DNA of 64,000 nucleotides from contig NW_027478169.1 of assembly GCF_051020975.1 (NCBI RefSeq), positions 806,001 through 870,000 of the forward strand. Reading direction: 5' to 3'. Numbering within the stretch: position 1 is the first letter of the stretch; the number at the start of each line of letters is the position of its first letter. Source of the stretch: Osmia lignaria lignaria. Taxonomy: Eukaryota > Arthropoda > Insecta > Hymenoptera > Megachilidae. The position numbers were made by a program, and so were the translations under genes. Of this stretch, positions 52,365 to 62,600 are shown in pieces. The notes beneath the pieces were generated by a model. It worked only from the letters and a program-made list of their open reading frames with translations, ran no database searches and was not told where the DNA came from.

Positions 52365-55300
52365 ATGCCACTTCCAGCTTAGCTGTGCAGAAGAAGAACA
52401 ACAAGAAGAAGAAATATCTCGAAATATGTCCGTCAGGCCCCTTCCCTTGAGATAAATCTGCAAATATCTCGGAAACGAAGCGAGCTATGGCAAAATGTTA
52501 AGAGACCTTTTTTGTAGAGAATTATGTTTCCTACAATTTACGTTCTCTGATATTTTTTGATCAGAAGCGTAGTTTTCGAGATATATCGAGATATTTAAAA
52601 GCTTCGAAGCTGCACCAACATAATAGAGGTACAGAAACACCGTGGCCCCTTTCTTTGAGATAACTCTGCACTATTGCGAGCTGCAAATGCCACTTCCAGC
52701 TTAGCTGTGCAGAAGAAGAACAACAAGAAGAAGAAATATCTCGAAATATGTCCGTCAGGCCCCTTCCCTTGAGATAAATCTGCAAATATCTCGGAAACGA
52801 AGCGAGCTATGGCAAAATGTTAAGAGACCTTTTTTGTAGAGAATTAAGTTTCCCACTTTTTATGTTCTATGATATTTTTTGATCAGATGCGTGGTTCTCG
52901 AGATATATCAAGAAATTTAAAAGTTCCGAAGCCGCACCAACATAATAGAGATACAGAAACACCGTGGCCCCTTTCTTTGAGATAACTCTGCACTATTGCG
53001 AGCTGCAAATGCCACTTCCAGCTTAGCTGTGCAGAAGAAGAACAACAAGAAGAAGAAATATCTCGAAATATGTCCGTCAGGCCCCTTCCCTTGAGATAAA
53101 TCTGCAAATATCTCGGAAACGAAGCGAGCTATGGCCAAATGTTAAGAGACCTTTTTTGTAGAGAATTAAGTTTCCCACTTTTTATGTTCTATGATATTTT
53201 TTGATCGGATGCGTGGTTCTCGAGATATATCAAGAAATTTAAAAGTTCCGAAGCCGCACCAACATAATAGAGATACAGAAACACCGTGGCCCCTTTCTTT
53301 GAGATAACTCTGCACTATTGCGAGCTGCAAATGCCACTTCCAGCTTAGCTGTGCAGAAGAAGAACAACAAGAAGAAGAAATATCTCGAAATATGTCCGTC
53401 AGGCCCCTTCCCTTGAGATAAATCTGCAAATATCTCGGAAACGAAGCGAGCTATGGCAAAATGTTAAGAGACCTTTTTTGTAGAGAATTAAGTTTCCTAC
53501 TTTTTATGTTCTACAATATTTTTTGATCAGATGCGTAGTTCTCGAGATATATCAAGATATTTAAAAGTTCCGAAGCCGCACCAACATAATAGAGATACAG
53601 AAACACCGTGGCCCCTTTCTTTGAGATAACTCTGCACTATTGCGACCTGCAAATGCCACTTCCAGCTTAGCTGTGCAGAAGAAGAACAACAAGAAGAAGA
53701 AATATCTCGAAATATGTCCGTCAGGCCCCTTCCCTTGAGATAAATCTGCAAATATCTCGGAAACGAAGCGAGCTATGGCAAAATGTTAAGAGACCTTTTT
53801 TGTAGAAAATTAAGTTTCCTACTTTTTATGTTGTATGATATTTTTTGATCAGATGCGTAGTTCTCGAGATATATCAAGATATTTAAAAATTCCGAAGCCG
53901 CACCAACATAATAGAGATACAGAAACACCGTGGCCCCATTCTTTGAGGTAACTCTGCACTATTGCGAGCTGCAAATGCCACTTCCAGCTTAGCTGTGCAG
54001 AAGAAGAACAACAAGAAGAAGAAATATCTCGGAATATGTCCGTCAGGCCCCTTCCCTTGAGCTAAATCTGCAAATATCTCGGAAACGATGCCAGCTATGG
54101 GAAAATGTTAAGAGACCTTTTTTGTAGAGAATTACGTTTCCTACTTTTTATGTTCTACAATATTTTTTGATCAGATGCGTAGTTCTCGAGATATATCAAG
54201 ATATTTAAAAGTTCCGAAGCCGCACCAACATAATAGAGATACAGAAACACCGTGGCCCCTTTCTTTGAGATAACTCTGCACGATTGCGAGCTGGAAATGC
54301 CACTTCCAGTTTAGCTGTGCAGAAGAAGAACAACAAGAAGAAGAAATATCTCGAAATATGTCCATCAGGACCCTTCCCTTGAGATAAATCTGCAAATATC
54401 TCGGAAACGAAGCGAGCTACGGCAAAATGTTAAGAGACCTTTTTTGTAGAGAATTATGTTTCCTACAATTTATGTTCTATGATATTTTTTGATCAGAAGC
54501 GTAGTTTTCGAGATATATCGAGATATTTAAAAGTTCCGAAGCCTCACCAACATAATAGAGATACCGAAACACCGTGGCCCCTTTCTTTGAGATAACTCTG
54601 CACTATTGCGCGCTGCAAATGCCACTTCCAGCTTAACTGTGCAGAAGAAGAACAACAAGAAGAAGAAATATCTCGGAATATGTCCGTCAGGCCCCTTCCC
54701 TTGAGCTAAATCTGCAAATATCTCGGAAACGATGCCAGCTATGGGAAAATGTTAAGAGACCTTCTTTGTAGAGAATTAAGTTTCCTACTTTTTATGTTCT
54801 ACAATATTTTTTGATCAGATGCGTAGTTCTCGAGATATATCAAGATATTTAAAAGTTCCGAAGCCGCACCAACATAATAGAGATACAGAAACACCGTGGC
54901 CCCTTTCTTTGAGATAACTCAGCACTATTGCGCGCTGCAAATGCCACTTCCAGCTTAGCTGTGCAGAAGAAGAACAACAAGAAGAAGAAATATCTCGAAA
55001 TATGTCCGTCAGGCCCCTTCCCTTGAGATAAATCTGCAAATATCTCGGAAACGAAGCGAGCAATGGCAAAATGTTAAGAGACCTTATTTGTAGAGAATTA
55101 AGTTTTCTACTTTTTATGTTTTATGATATTTTTTGATCAGATGCGTAGTTCTCGAGATATATCAAGATATTTAAAAGTTCCGACGCCGCACCAACATAAT
55201 AGAGATACAGAAACACCGTGGCCCCTTTCTTTGAGATAACTCTGCACTATTGCGAGCTGCAAATGCCACTTCCAGCTTAGCTGTGCAGAAGAAGAACCAC

Positions 55301-57194
55301 AAGAAGAAGAAATATCTCGAAATATGTCCGTCAGGCCCCTTCCCTTGAGATAAATCTGCAAATATCTCGGAAACTAAGCGAGCTATGGCAAAATGTTAAG
55401 AGACCTTTTTTGTAGAGAATTAAGTTTCCTACTTTCTATGTTCTATGATATTTTTCGATCAGATGCGTAGTTCTCGAGATATATCAAGATATTTAAAAGC
55501 TTCGAAGCTGCACCAACATAATAGAGGTACAGAAACACCGTGGCCCCTTTCTTTGAGATAACTCTGCACTATTGGGAGCTGCAATTGCCACTTCCAGCTT
55601 AGCTGTGCAGAAGAAGAACAACAAGAAGTAGAAATATCTCGAAATATGTCCGTCAGGCCCCTTCCCTTGAGATAAATCTGCAAATATCTCGGAAACGAAG
55701 CGAGCTATGGCAAAATGTTAAGGGACCTTTTTTGTAGAGGATTATGTTTCCTACAATTTAAGTTCTATGATATTTTTTGATCAGAAGCGTAGTTTTCGAG
55801 ATATATCGAGATATTTAAAAGTTCCGAAGCCGCACCAACATAATAGAGATACAGAAACACCGTGGCCCCTTTCTTTGAGATAACTCTGCACTATTGCGAC
55901 CTGCAAATGCCACTTCCAGCTTAGCTGTGCAGAAGAAGAACAACAAGAAGAAGAAATATCTCGAAATATGTCCGTCAGGCCCCTTCCCTTGAGATAAATC
56001 TGCAAATATCTCGGAAACGAAGCGAGCTATGGCAAAATGTTAAGATACCTTTTTTGTAGAGAATTAAGTTTCCTACTTTTTATGTTCTATGACATTTTTT
56101 GATCAGATTCGTAGTTCTCGAGATATATCAAGATATTTAAAAGCTTCGAAGCTGCTCCAACATAATAGAGGTACAGAAACACCGTGGCCCCTTTCTTTGA
56201 GATAACTCTGCACTATTGCGCGCTGCAAATGCCACTTCCAGCTTAGCTGTGCAGAAGAAGAACAACAAGAAGAAGAAATATCTCGAAATATGTCCGTCAG
56301 GCCCCTTCCCTTGAGATAAATCTGCAAATATCTCGGAAACGAAGCGAGCTATGGCAAAATGTTAAGAGACCTTTTTTGTAGAGAATTAAGTTTCCTACTT
56401 TTTATCTTCTATGATATTTTTCGATCAGAGGCGTAGTTCTCGAGATATATCAAGATATTTAAAAGCTTCGAAGCTGCACCAACATAATAGAGATACAGAA
56501 ACACCGTGGCCCCTTTCTTTGAGATAACTCTGCACTATTGCGAGCTGCAAATGCCACTTCCAGCTTAGCTGTGCAGAAGAAGAACAACAAGAAGAAGAAA
56601 TATCTCGAAATATGTCCGTCAGGCCCCTTCCCTTGAGATAAATCTGCAAATATCTCGGAAACCAAGCGAGCTATGGCAAAATGTTGAGAGACCTTTTTTG
56701 TAGAGAATTAAGTTTCCCACTTTTTATGTTCTATGATATTTTTTGATCAGATGCGTAGTTCTCGAGATATATCAAGATATTTAAAAATTCCGAAGCCGCA
56801 CCAACATAATAGAGATACAGAAACACCGTGGCCCCTTTCTTTGAGATAACTCTGCACTACTGCGAGCTGCAAATGCCACTTCCAGCTTAGCTGTGCAGAA
56901 GAGGAACAACAAGAAGAAGAAATATCTCGGAATATGTCCGTCAGGCCCCTTCCCTTGAGCTAAATCTGCAAATATCTCGGAAACGATGCCAGCTATGGGA
57001 AAATGTTAAGAGACCTTTTTTGTAGAGAATTAAGTTTCCTACTTTTTATGTTCTACAATATTTTTTGATCAGATGCGTAGTTCTCGAGATATATCAAGAT
57101 ATTTAAAAATTCCGAAGCCGCACCAACATAATAGAGATACCGAAACACCGTGGCCCCTTTCTTTGAGATAACTCTGCACTATTGCGAGCTGCAA
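52365..57194. repeat. 15-mer HOR segment, copy C
   Basis: Positions 52365-54059 match 57195-58889 at 4830 bp (15 monomers). Positions 53985-56366 match 59459-61840 at 5474 bp (17 monomers), and 56366-56480 match at 6118 bp (19 monomers). Marks are GCGTGGTTCTCGAG with AAGAAATTTAAAAG (twice), CCCCATTCTTTGAGG, GTCCATCAGGACCC, GAGCTACGG, AAGCCTCACC, CTTAACTGTG, CGAGCAATGG, CGACGCCGC, GAACCACAAG and TTTATCTTC. Confidence 0.85.
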
Positions 57195-57265
57195 ATGCCA
57201 CTTCCAGCTTAGCTGTGCAGAAGAAGAACAACAAGAAGAAGAAATATCTCGAAATATGTCCGTCA

Positions 57266-57292
57266 GGCCCCTTCCCTTGAGATAAATCTGCA
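57266..57292 (+). repeat. Intra-monomer direct repeat, copy B
   Basis: This 27-nt element begins GGCCCCTTCCC and ends GATAAATCTGCA. It matches copy A, 208 bp downstream in the same monomer, at 24 of 27 positions; the differences are at element positions 9, 11 and 21. CCGT precedes the element in both copies, directly in A and with CA inserted in B. Similarity continues downstream with a gap: both copies are followed by GCGAGCT and then a GCAAA-rich stretch. It leads directly into dyad I. Confidence 0.8.
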
Positions 57293-57426
57293 AATATCTC
57301 GGAAACGAAGCGAGCTATGGCAAAATGTTAAGAGACCTTTTTTGTAGAGAATTATGTTTCCTACAATTTACGTTCTCTGATATTTTTTGATCAGAAGCGT
57401 AGTTTTCGAGATATATCGAGATATTT
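57282..57426. repeat. Dyad I: degenerate long inverted repeat of about 145 bp in each monomer
   Basis: The arms are 57282-57347 and 57361-57426 around a 13-nt centre. Aligned as reverse complements without any gap, 40 of 66 positions match, against about 17-18 expected by chance at this composition. The core is TTGTAG (57342-57347) facing CTACAA (57361-57366). The best distal block is ATATCTCGGAAAC (57294-57306) facing GTTTTCGAGATAT (57402-57414), 12 of 13 matching and exactly equidistant from the centre. Exact register over the whole length argues for an ancestral palindrome, not chance short dyads. In the majority subfamily CTACAA is CTACTT and GTTTTCGAG is GTTCTCGAG, which weakens the symmetry. 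It could fold back as single-stranded DNA or RNA; whether it does in the cell is unknown. Confidence 0.75.
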
Positions 57427-57429
57427 AAA

Positions 57430-57441
57430 AGCTTCGAAGCT
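57430..57441. repeat. Perfect 12-bp palindrome AGCTTCGAAGCT, subfamily marker
   Basis: AGCTTCGAAGCT is its own reverse complement and creates a HindIII site (AAGCTT). Roughly 44 of the 199 monomers carry it by my count; the rest read AGTTCCGAAGCC or AATTCCGAAGCC here. It usually travels with GAGGTACAG in place of GAGATACAG about 25 bp downstream, so it defines a subfamily. Copies occur across the array, for example near 3018, 6236, 14930, 27169 and 62583. Confidence 0.8.
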
Positions 57442-57473
57442 GCACCAACATAATAGAGGTACAGAAACACCGT

Positions 57474-57500
57474 GGCCCCTTTCTTTGAGATAACTCTGCA
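57474..57500 (+). repeat. Intra-monomer direct repeat, copy A
   Basis: This 27-nt element begins GGCCCCTTTCT and ends GATAACTCTGCA. It is the diverged partner of copy B, 114 bp before the next B. Its last six bases, TCTGCA, are also the start of the left arm of dyad II. Downstream it has GCGAGCTGCAAATG where copy B has GCGAGCTATGGCAAAATG, so the homology extends past the 27 nt with an indel of about 15 bp. Confidence 0.8.
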
Positions 57501-57543
57501 CTATTGCGAGCTGCAAATGCCACTTCCAGCTTAGCTGTGCAGA
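57495..57543. repeat. Dyad II: 49-bp two-part hairpin
   Basis: The outer stem is TCTGCAC (57495-57501) with GTGCAGA (57537-57543), a perfect 7 bp. The inner stem is AGCTGCAA (57509-57516) with TTCCAGCT (57524-57531), 7 of 8 pairing. The loop is ATGCCAC and the internal loop is 7 by 5 nt. In monomers with GGAAATG in place of GCAAATG, for example near 1808-1830, the inner stem becomes a perfect 8 bp. It lies directly after direct-repeat copy A, as dyad I lies directly after copy B. Confidence 0.65.
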
Positions 57544-57566
57544 AGAAGAACAACAAGAAGAAGAAA
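57541..57566 (+). repeat. Triplet purine tract (GAA/AAC units)
   Basis: Of 26 nt, 24 are purines, with a clear period of 3 (AGA, ACA and AGA triplets). It is near-invariant in length across about 199 monomers. The only in-frame length change found in the window, a 3-bp loss near 40817, lies in this tract, as replication slippage would produce. On the antisense strand it gives the serine/cysteine run of the recurrent open frame. Confidence 0.75.
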
Positions 57567-60500
57567 TATCTCGAAATATGTCCGTCAGGCCCCTTCCCTT
57601 GAGATAAATCTGCAAATATCTCGGAAACGAAGCGAGCTATGGCAAAATGTTAAGAGACCTTTTTTGTAGAGAATTAAGTTTCCCACTTTTTATGTTCTAT
57701 GATATTTTTTGATCAGATGCGTGGTTCTCGAGATATATCAAGAAATTTAAAAGTTCCGAAGCCGCACCAACATAATAGAGATACAGAAACACCGTGGCCC
57801 CTTTCTTTGAGATAACTCTGCACTATTGCGAGCTGCAAATGCCACTTCCAGCTTAGCTGTGCAGAAGAAGAACAACAAGAAGAAGAAATATCTCGAAATA
57901 TGTCCGTCAGGCCCCTTCCCTTGAGATAAATCTGCAAATATCTCGGAAACGAAGCGAGCTATGGCAAAATGTTAAGAGACCTTTTTTGTAGAGAATTAAG
58001 TTTCCCACTTTTTATGTTCTATGATATTTTTTGATCAGATGCGTGGTTCTCGAGATATATCAAGAAATTTAAAAGTTCCGAAGCCGCACCAACATAATAG
58101 AGATACAGAAACACCGTGGCCCCTTTCTTTGAGATAACTCTGCACTATTGCGAGCTGCAAATGCCACTTCCAGCTTAGCTGTGCAGAAGAAGAACAACAA
58201 GAAGAAGAAATATCTCGAAATATGTCCGTCAGGCCCCTTCCCTTGAGATAAATCTGCAAATATCTCGGAAACGAAGCGAGCTATGGCAAAATGTTAAGAG
58301 ACCTTTTTTGTAGAGAATTAAGTTTCCTACTTTTTATGTTCTACAATATTTTTTGATCAGATGCGTAGTTCTCGAGATATATCAAGATATTTAAAAGTTC
58401 CGAAGCCGCACCAACATAATAGAGATACAGAAACACCGTGGCCCCTTTCTTTGAGATAACTCTGCACTATTGCGACCTGCAAATGCCACTTCCAGCTTAG
58501 CTGTGCAGAAGAAGAACAACAAGAAGAAGAAATATCTCGAAATATGTCCGTCAGGCCCCTTCCCTTGAGATAAATCTGCAAATATCTAGGAAACGAAGCG
58601 AGCTATGGCAAAATGTTAAGAGACCTTTTTTGTAGAAAATTAAGTTTCCTACTTTTTATTTTGTATGATATTTTTTGATCAGATGCGTAGTTCTCGAGAT
58701 ATATCAAGATATTTAAAAATTCCGAAGCCGCACCAACATAATAGAGATACAGAAACACCGTGGCCCCATTCTTTGAGGTAACTCTGCACTATTGCGAGCT
58801 GCAAATGCCACTTCCAGCTTAGCTGTGCAGAAGAAGAACAACAAGAAGAAGAAATATCTCGGAATATGTCCGTCAGGCCCCTTCCCTTGAGATAAATCTG
58901 CAAATATCTCGGAAACGAAGCGAGCTATGGCAAAATGTTAAGAGACCTTTTTTGTAGAGAATTAAGTTTCCCACTTTTTATGTTCTATGATATTTTTTGA
59001 TCAGATGCGTGGTTCTCGAGATATATCAAGAAATTTAAAAGTTCCGAAGCCGCACCAACATAATAGAGATACAGAAACACCGTGGCCCCTTTCTTTGAGA
59101 TAACTCTGCACTATTGCGAGCTGCAAATGCCACTTCCAGCTTAGCTGTGCAGAAGAAGAACAACAAGAAGAAGAAATATCTCGAAATATGTCCGTCAGGC
59201 CCCTTCCCTTGAGATAAATCTGCAAATATCTCGGAAACGAAGCGAGCTATGGCAAAATGTTAAGAGACCTTTTTTGTAGAGAATTAAGTTTCCTACTTTT
59301 TATGTTCTACAATATTTTTTGATCAGATGCGTAGTTCTCGAGATATATCAAGATATTTAAAAGTTCCGAAGCCGCACCAACATAATAGAGATACAGAAAC
59401 ACCGTGGCCCCTTTCTTTGAGATAACTCTGCACGATTGCGAGCTGGAAATGCCACTTCCAGCTTAGCTGTGCAGAAGAAGAACAACAAGAAGAAGAAATA
59501 TCTCGGAATATGTCCGTCAGGCCCCTTCCCTTGAGCTAAATCTGCAAATATCTCGGAAACGATGCCAGCTATGGGAAAATGTTAAGAGACCTTTTTTGTA
59601 GAGAATTACGTTTCCTACTTTTTATGTTCTACAATATTTTTTGATCAGATGCGTAGTTCTCGAGATATATCAAGATATTTAAAAGTTCCGAAGCCGCACC
59701 AACATAATAGAGATACAGAAACACCGTGGCCCCTTTCTTTGAGATAACTCTGCACGATTGCGAGCTGGAAATGCCACTTCCAGTTTAGCTGTGCAGAAGA
59801 AGAACAACAAGAAGAAGAAATATCTCGAAATATGTCCATCAGGACCCTTCCCTTGAGATAAATCTGCAAATATCTCGGAAACGAAGCGAGCTACGGCAAA
59901 ATGTTAAGAGACCTTTTTTGTAGAGAATTATGTTTCCTACAATTTATGTTCTATGATATTTTTTGATCAGAAGCGTAGTTTTCGAGATATATCGAGATAT
60001 TTAAAAGTTCCGAAGCCTCACCAACATAATAGAGATACCGAAACACCGTGGCCCCTTTCTTTGAGATAACTCTGCACTATTGCGCGCTGCAAATGCCACT
60101 TCCAGCTTAACTGTGCAGAAGAAGAACAACAAGAAGAAGAAATATCTCGGAATATGTCCGTCAGGCCCCTTCCCTTGAGCTAAATCTGCAAATATCTCGG
60201 AAACGATGCCAGCTATGGGAAAATGTTAAGAGACCTTCTTTGTAGAGAATTAAGTTTCCTACTTTTTATGTTCTACAATATTTTTTGATCAGATGCGTAG
60301 TTCTCGAGATATATCAAGATATTTAAAAGTTCCGAAGCCGCACCAACATAATAGAGATACAGAAACACCGTGGCCCCTTTCTTTGAGATAACTCAGCACT
60401 ATTGCGCGCTGCAAATGCCACTTCCAGCTTAGCTGTGCAGAAGAAGAACAACAAGAAGAAGAAATATCTCGAAATATGTCCGTCAGGCCCCTTCCCTTGA

Positions 60501-61104
60501 GATAAATCTGCAAATATCTCGGAAACGAAGCGAGCAATGGCAAAATGTTAAGAGACCTTATTTGTAGAGAATTAAGTTTTCTACTTTTTATGTTTTATGA
60601 TATTTTTTGATCAGATGCGTAGTTCTCGAGATATATCAAGATATTTAAAAGTTCCGACGCCGCACCAACATAATAGAGATACAGAAACACCGTGGCCCCT
60701 TTCTTTGAGATAACTCTGCACTATTGCGAGCTGCAAATGCCACTTCCAGCTTAGCTGTGCAGAAGAAGAACCACAAGAAGAAGAAATATCTCGAAATATG
60801 TCCGTCAGGCCCCTTCCCTTGAGATAAATCTGCAAATATCTCGGAAACTAAGCGAGCTATGGCAAAATGTTAAGAGACCTTTTTTGTAGAGAATTAAGTT
60901 TCCTACTTTCTATGTTCTATGATATTTTTCGATCAGATGCGTAGTTCTCGAGATATATCAAGATATTTAAAAGCTTCGAAGCTGCACCAACATAATAGAG
61001 GTACAGAAACACCGTGGCCCCTTTCTTTGAGATAACTCTGCACTATTGGGAGCTGCAATTGCCAGTTCCAGCTTAGCTGTGCAGAAGAAGAACAACAAGA
61101 AGTA

Positions 61105-62480
61105 GAAATATCTCGAAATATGTCCGTCAGGCCCCTTCCCTTGAGATAAATCTGCAAATATCTCGGAAACGAAGCGAGCTATGGCAAAATGTTAAGGGAC
61201 CTTTTTTGTAGAGGATTATGTTTCCTACAATTTAAGTTCTATGATATTTTTTGATCAGAAGCGTAGTTTTCGAGATATATCGAGATATTTAAAAGTTCCG
61301 AAGCCGCACCAACATAATAGAGATACAGAAACACCGTGGCCCCTTTCTTTGAGATAACTCTGCACTATTGCGACCTGCAAATGCCACTTCCAGCTTAGCT
61401 GTGCAGAAGAAGAACAACAAGAAGAAGAAATATCTCGAAATATGTCCGTCAGGCCCCTTCCCTTGAGATAAATCTGCAAATATCTCGGAAACGAAGCGAG
61501 CTATGGCAAAATGTTAAGATACCTTTTTTGTAGAGAATTAAGTTTCCTACTTTTTATGTTCTATGACATTTTTTGATCAGATGCGTAGTTCTCGAGATAT
61601 ATCAAGATATTTAAAAGCTTCGAAGCTGCTCCAACATAATAGAGGTACAGAAACACCGTGGCCCCTTTCTTTGAGATAACTCTGCACTATTGCGCGCTGC
61701 AAATGCCACTTCCAGCTTAGCTGTGCAGAAGAAGAACAACAAGAAGAAGAAATATCTCGAAATATGTCCGTCAGGCCCCTTCCCTTGAGATAAATCTGCA
61801 AATATCTCGGAAACGAAGCGAGCTATGGCAAAATGTTAAGGGACCTTTTTTGTAGAGGATTATGTTTCCTACAATTTAAGTTCTATGATATTTTTTGATC
61901 AGAAGCGTAGTTTTCGAGATATATCGAGATATTTAAAAGTTCCGAAGCCGCACCAACATAATAGAGATACAGAAACACCGTGGCCCCTTTCTTTGAGATA
62001 ACTCTGCACTATTGCGACCTGCAAATGCCACTTCCAGCTTAGCTGTGCAGAAGAAGAACAACAAGAAGAAGAAATATCTCGAAATATGTCCGTCAGGCCC
62101 CTTCCCTTGAGATAAATCTGCAAATATCTCGGAAACGAAGCGAGCTATGGCAAAATGTTAAGATACCTTTTTTGTAGAGAATTAAGTTTCCTACTTTTTA
62201 TGTTCTATGACATTTTTTGATCAGATGCGTAGTTCTCGAGATATATCAAGATATTTAAAAGCTTCGAAGCTGCTCCAACATAATAGAGGTACAGAAACAC
62301 CGTGGCCCCTTTCTTTGAGATAACTCTGCACTATTGCGCGCTGCAAATGCCACTTCCAGCTTAGCTGTGCAGAAGAAGAACAACAAGAAGAAGAAATATC
62401 TCGAAATATGTCCGTCAGGCCCCTTCCCTTGAGATAAATCTGCAAATATCTCGGAAACGAAGCGAGCTATGGCAAAATGT
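61105..62480. repeat. 2-mer duplication, 644-bp unit, within copy D
   Basis: The pair of monomers near 61255 and 61577 recurs near 61899 and 62221. Marks are AAGGGACC with GAGGATTATG and GCGACCTGC, then AAGATACC with CTATGACATT and GAAGCTGCTCC. The copies look identical by eye. Copy C has this pair once (near 55781 and 56103). Confidence 0.85.
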
Positions 62481-62600
62481 TAAGAGACCTTTTTTGTAGA
62501 GAATTAAGTTTCCTACTTTTTATCTTCTATGATATTTTTCGATCAGAGGCGTAGTTCTCGAGATATATCAAGATATTTAAAAGCTTCGAAGCTGCACCAA

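Larger units (their letters stand above)
57266..57587 (+). repeat. Reference 322-bp monomer used to annotate internal structure
   Basis: This copy runs from one GGCCCCTTCC to the base before the next. Order: direct-repeat copy B (57266-57292); large dyad I (57282-57426); the 12-bp palindrome AGCTTCGAAGCT (57430-57441); a linker; direct-repeat copy A (57474-57500); hairpin dyad II (57495-57543); the triplet purine tract (57541-57566); and a short AT-rich stretch containing ATATCTCGAAATAT before the next unit. I chose it because it carries the CTACAA and GTTTTCGAG variants, in which dyad I is best preserved. The start point of a tandem monomer is arbitrary. The length, 322 bp, equals twice 161 and is in the range of two nucleosomes, which is suggestive only. 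Confidence 0.9.
57195..62600. repeat. 15-mer HOR segment, copy D, with two 2-monomer insertions
   Basis: Colinear with copy C, but its offset steps from 15 to 17 to 19 monomers. The first step adds monomers near 59001 and 59323; the second is the 644-bp duplication at 61.1-62.5 kb. Private changes include TATCTAGGAAAC near 58587, TTTTATTTTG near 58659 and GCCAGTTCC near 61063. Copy C lacks both additions, so they are either insertions in D or losses from C; the tandem duplication favours insertion in D for the second. Confidence 0.8.

Noticed and set aside
57294..57320. Possible CENP-B box near the complement of CGGAAACGAAGC
   Set aside because: The antisense CTTCGTTTCCGAGATAT has the TTCG start, but lacks the required A at position 10 and the CGGG near the end.
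57331..57345. RNA polymerase III gene or SINE-derived unit, suggested by T6 runs
   Set aside because: T6 runs occur in each monomer, but no convincing A-box and B-box pair precedes them and no tRNA-like fold was seen. They are AT-rich satellite sequence.
57541..57566. The GAA tract as an expanding microsatellite
   Set aside because: Its length is nearly constant across all monomers, with one 3-bp loss near 40817, so there is no sign of expansion.
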